Part shown: in pieces, positions 63,823-64,000 of the stretch | How the letters are laid out: each line of letters begins with the position of its first letter | How positions within the stretch are numbered: position 1 is the stretch's first letter | From: Pseudarthrobacter polychromogenes | Lineage (GTDB): Bacteria > Actinomycetota > Actinomycetes > Actinomycetales > Micrococcaceae | Assembly: GCF_014644495.1 (NCBI RefSeq) | Contig: NZ_BMKU01000005.1 | Coordinates: 62,001 to 126,000 of the forward strand | Reading direction: 5' to 3' | DNA length: 64,000 nucleotides | Made by a program: the position numbers and the translations under genes | The notes under the pieces: generated by a model | Database searches by the model: none | What the model was told of the DNA's origin: nothing | Seen by the model: only the letters and a program-made list of their open reading frames with translations

Positions 63823-64000
63823 ATGGGTCTGCTGGACAAAGTTGAACGCGGCATTGAAAAGGCTGTCCGGGGCGTCTTCTCCACCGGCTCCCGCGCACAG
63901 GTTGAGCCTGTGGAAATCGCCAGCAGGCTGCGCCGCGAGGTGGACCACAAGGCCCTCACGGTGTCGGCCGGCCGCACACTGGCACCCAACGTTTTCGACG
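63823..64000 (+). CDS. fhaA: FhaA (DUF3662 and FHA domain protein), N-terminal part
   Basis: ATG 63823 with AAAGGAGAAGAATC upstream opens 59 codons running off the right edge. MGLLDKVERGIEKAVRGVFS then EPVEIASRLRREVDHKAL is the start of the DUF3662 domain of FhaA. The full protein has a C-terminal FHA domain that binds phosphothreonine, and works with PknB-type kinases and the lipid II flippase in cell-wall control. In this family of bacteria the gene opens the fhaA-fhaB-pstP-rodA-pbpA-pknAB cluster near the origin. Confidence 0.9.
   Translation, partial: MGLLDKVERGIEKAVRGVFSTGSRAQVEPVEIASRLRREVDHKALTVSAGRTLAPNVFD

Overview
The window is chromosomal DNA from a high-GC Gram-positive bacterium, most likely a member of the Micrococcaceae (Arthrobacter/Pseudarthrobacter type). 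The reasons are the strong GC bias at third codon positions, frequent GTG/TTG starts and 4-nt ATGA/GTGA gene overlaps, and the gene content: a Ceb-type cellobiose operon, an MptB-like mannosyltransferase, a DUF5997 + LysR-like pair, and a tRNA-Leu next to fhaA at the right edge. I saw no rRNA, CRISPR array, prophage or transposase.

Layout. 1-4.0 kb: a gene end, a truncated membrane gene, and a coupled AraC / glyoxalase-fold / UvrA2-like trio that looks like a small drug-resistance unit. 4.1-8.4 kb: a less GC-biased cassette of a 26-codon ORF, a TPR protein, an MFS transporter (frameshifted here) and an S9-like hydrolase. It resembles a peptide-production/export locus and is the best candidate for an undescribed system, but it may be decaying in this strain. 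8.5-25 kb: housekeeping and accessory genes: MOSC protein, GntR-controlled MFS and SDR, methyltransferase, two tandem GT87-like enzymes, a phosphoribosyltransferase-hydrolase fusion with a frameshift, MptB-like enzyme, diguanylate cyclase, Nramp-like transporter and RsgA.

24.7-51.9 kb is a plant-polysaccharide region with two LacI-type circuits. The first is a cellobiose-type operon (cebE-cebF-cebG-bglC-cebR order, all overlapping or nearly so) whose divergent promoter carries three CebR-like boxes shared with a secreted beta-helix protein. The second is an arabinan system: secreted GH43, ABC importer, intracellular GH43, DUF624, GH51 arabinofuranosidase and a lipoprotein GH43. Its promoters share a 14-bp AACGTT-centred palindrome with the LacI gene at 24795. 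Neither importer has its own ATPase. Also here are a MetP/MetS-type transporter pair, an agmatine deiminase-like + amidase operon, a GH27 enzyme and an alditol oxidase.

52-64 kb: a MarR regulator whose palindromes flank a three-gene membrane-stress operon and recur before a PNPOx-like gene; a flavin amine oxidase with a divergent TetR regulator, whose operator recurs 14 kb away in front of the agmatine deiminase gene, suggesting a polyamine regulon; an enolase-superfamily sugar-acid dehydratase with its GntR regulator; tRNA-Leu(CAG); and the start of fhaA, which suggests proximity to the replication origin.
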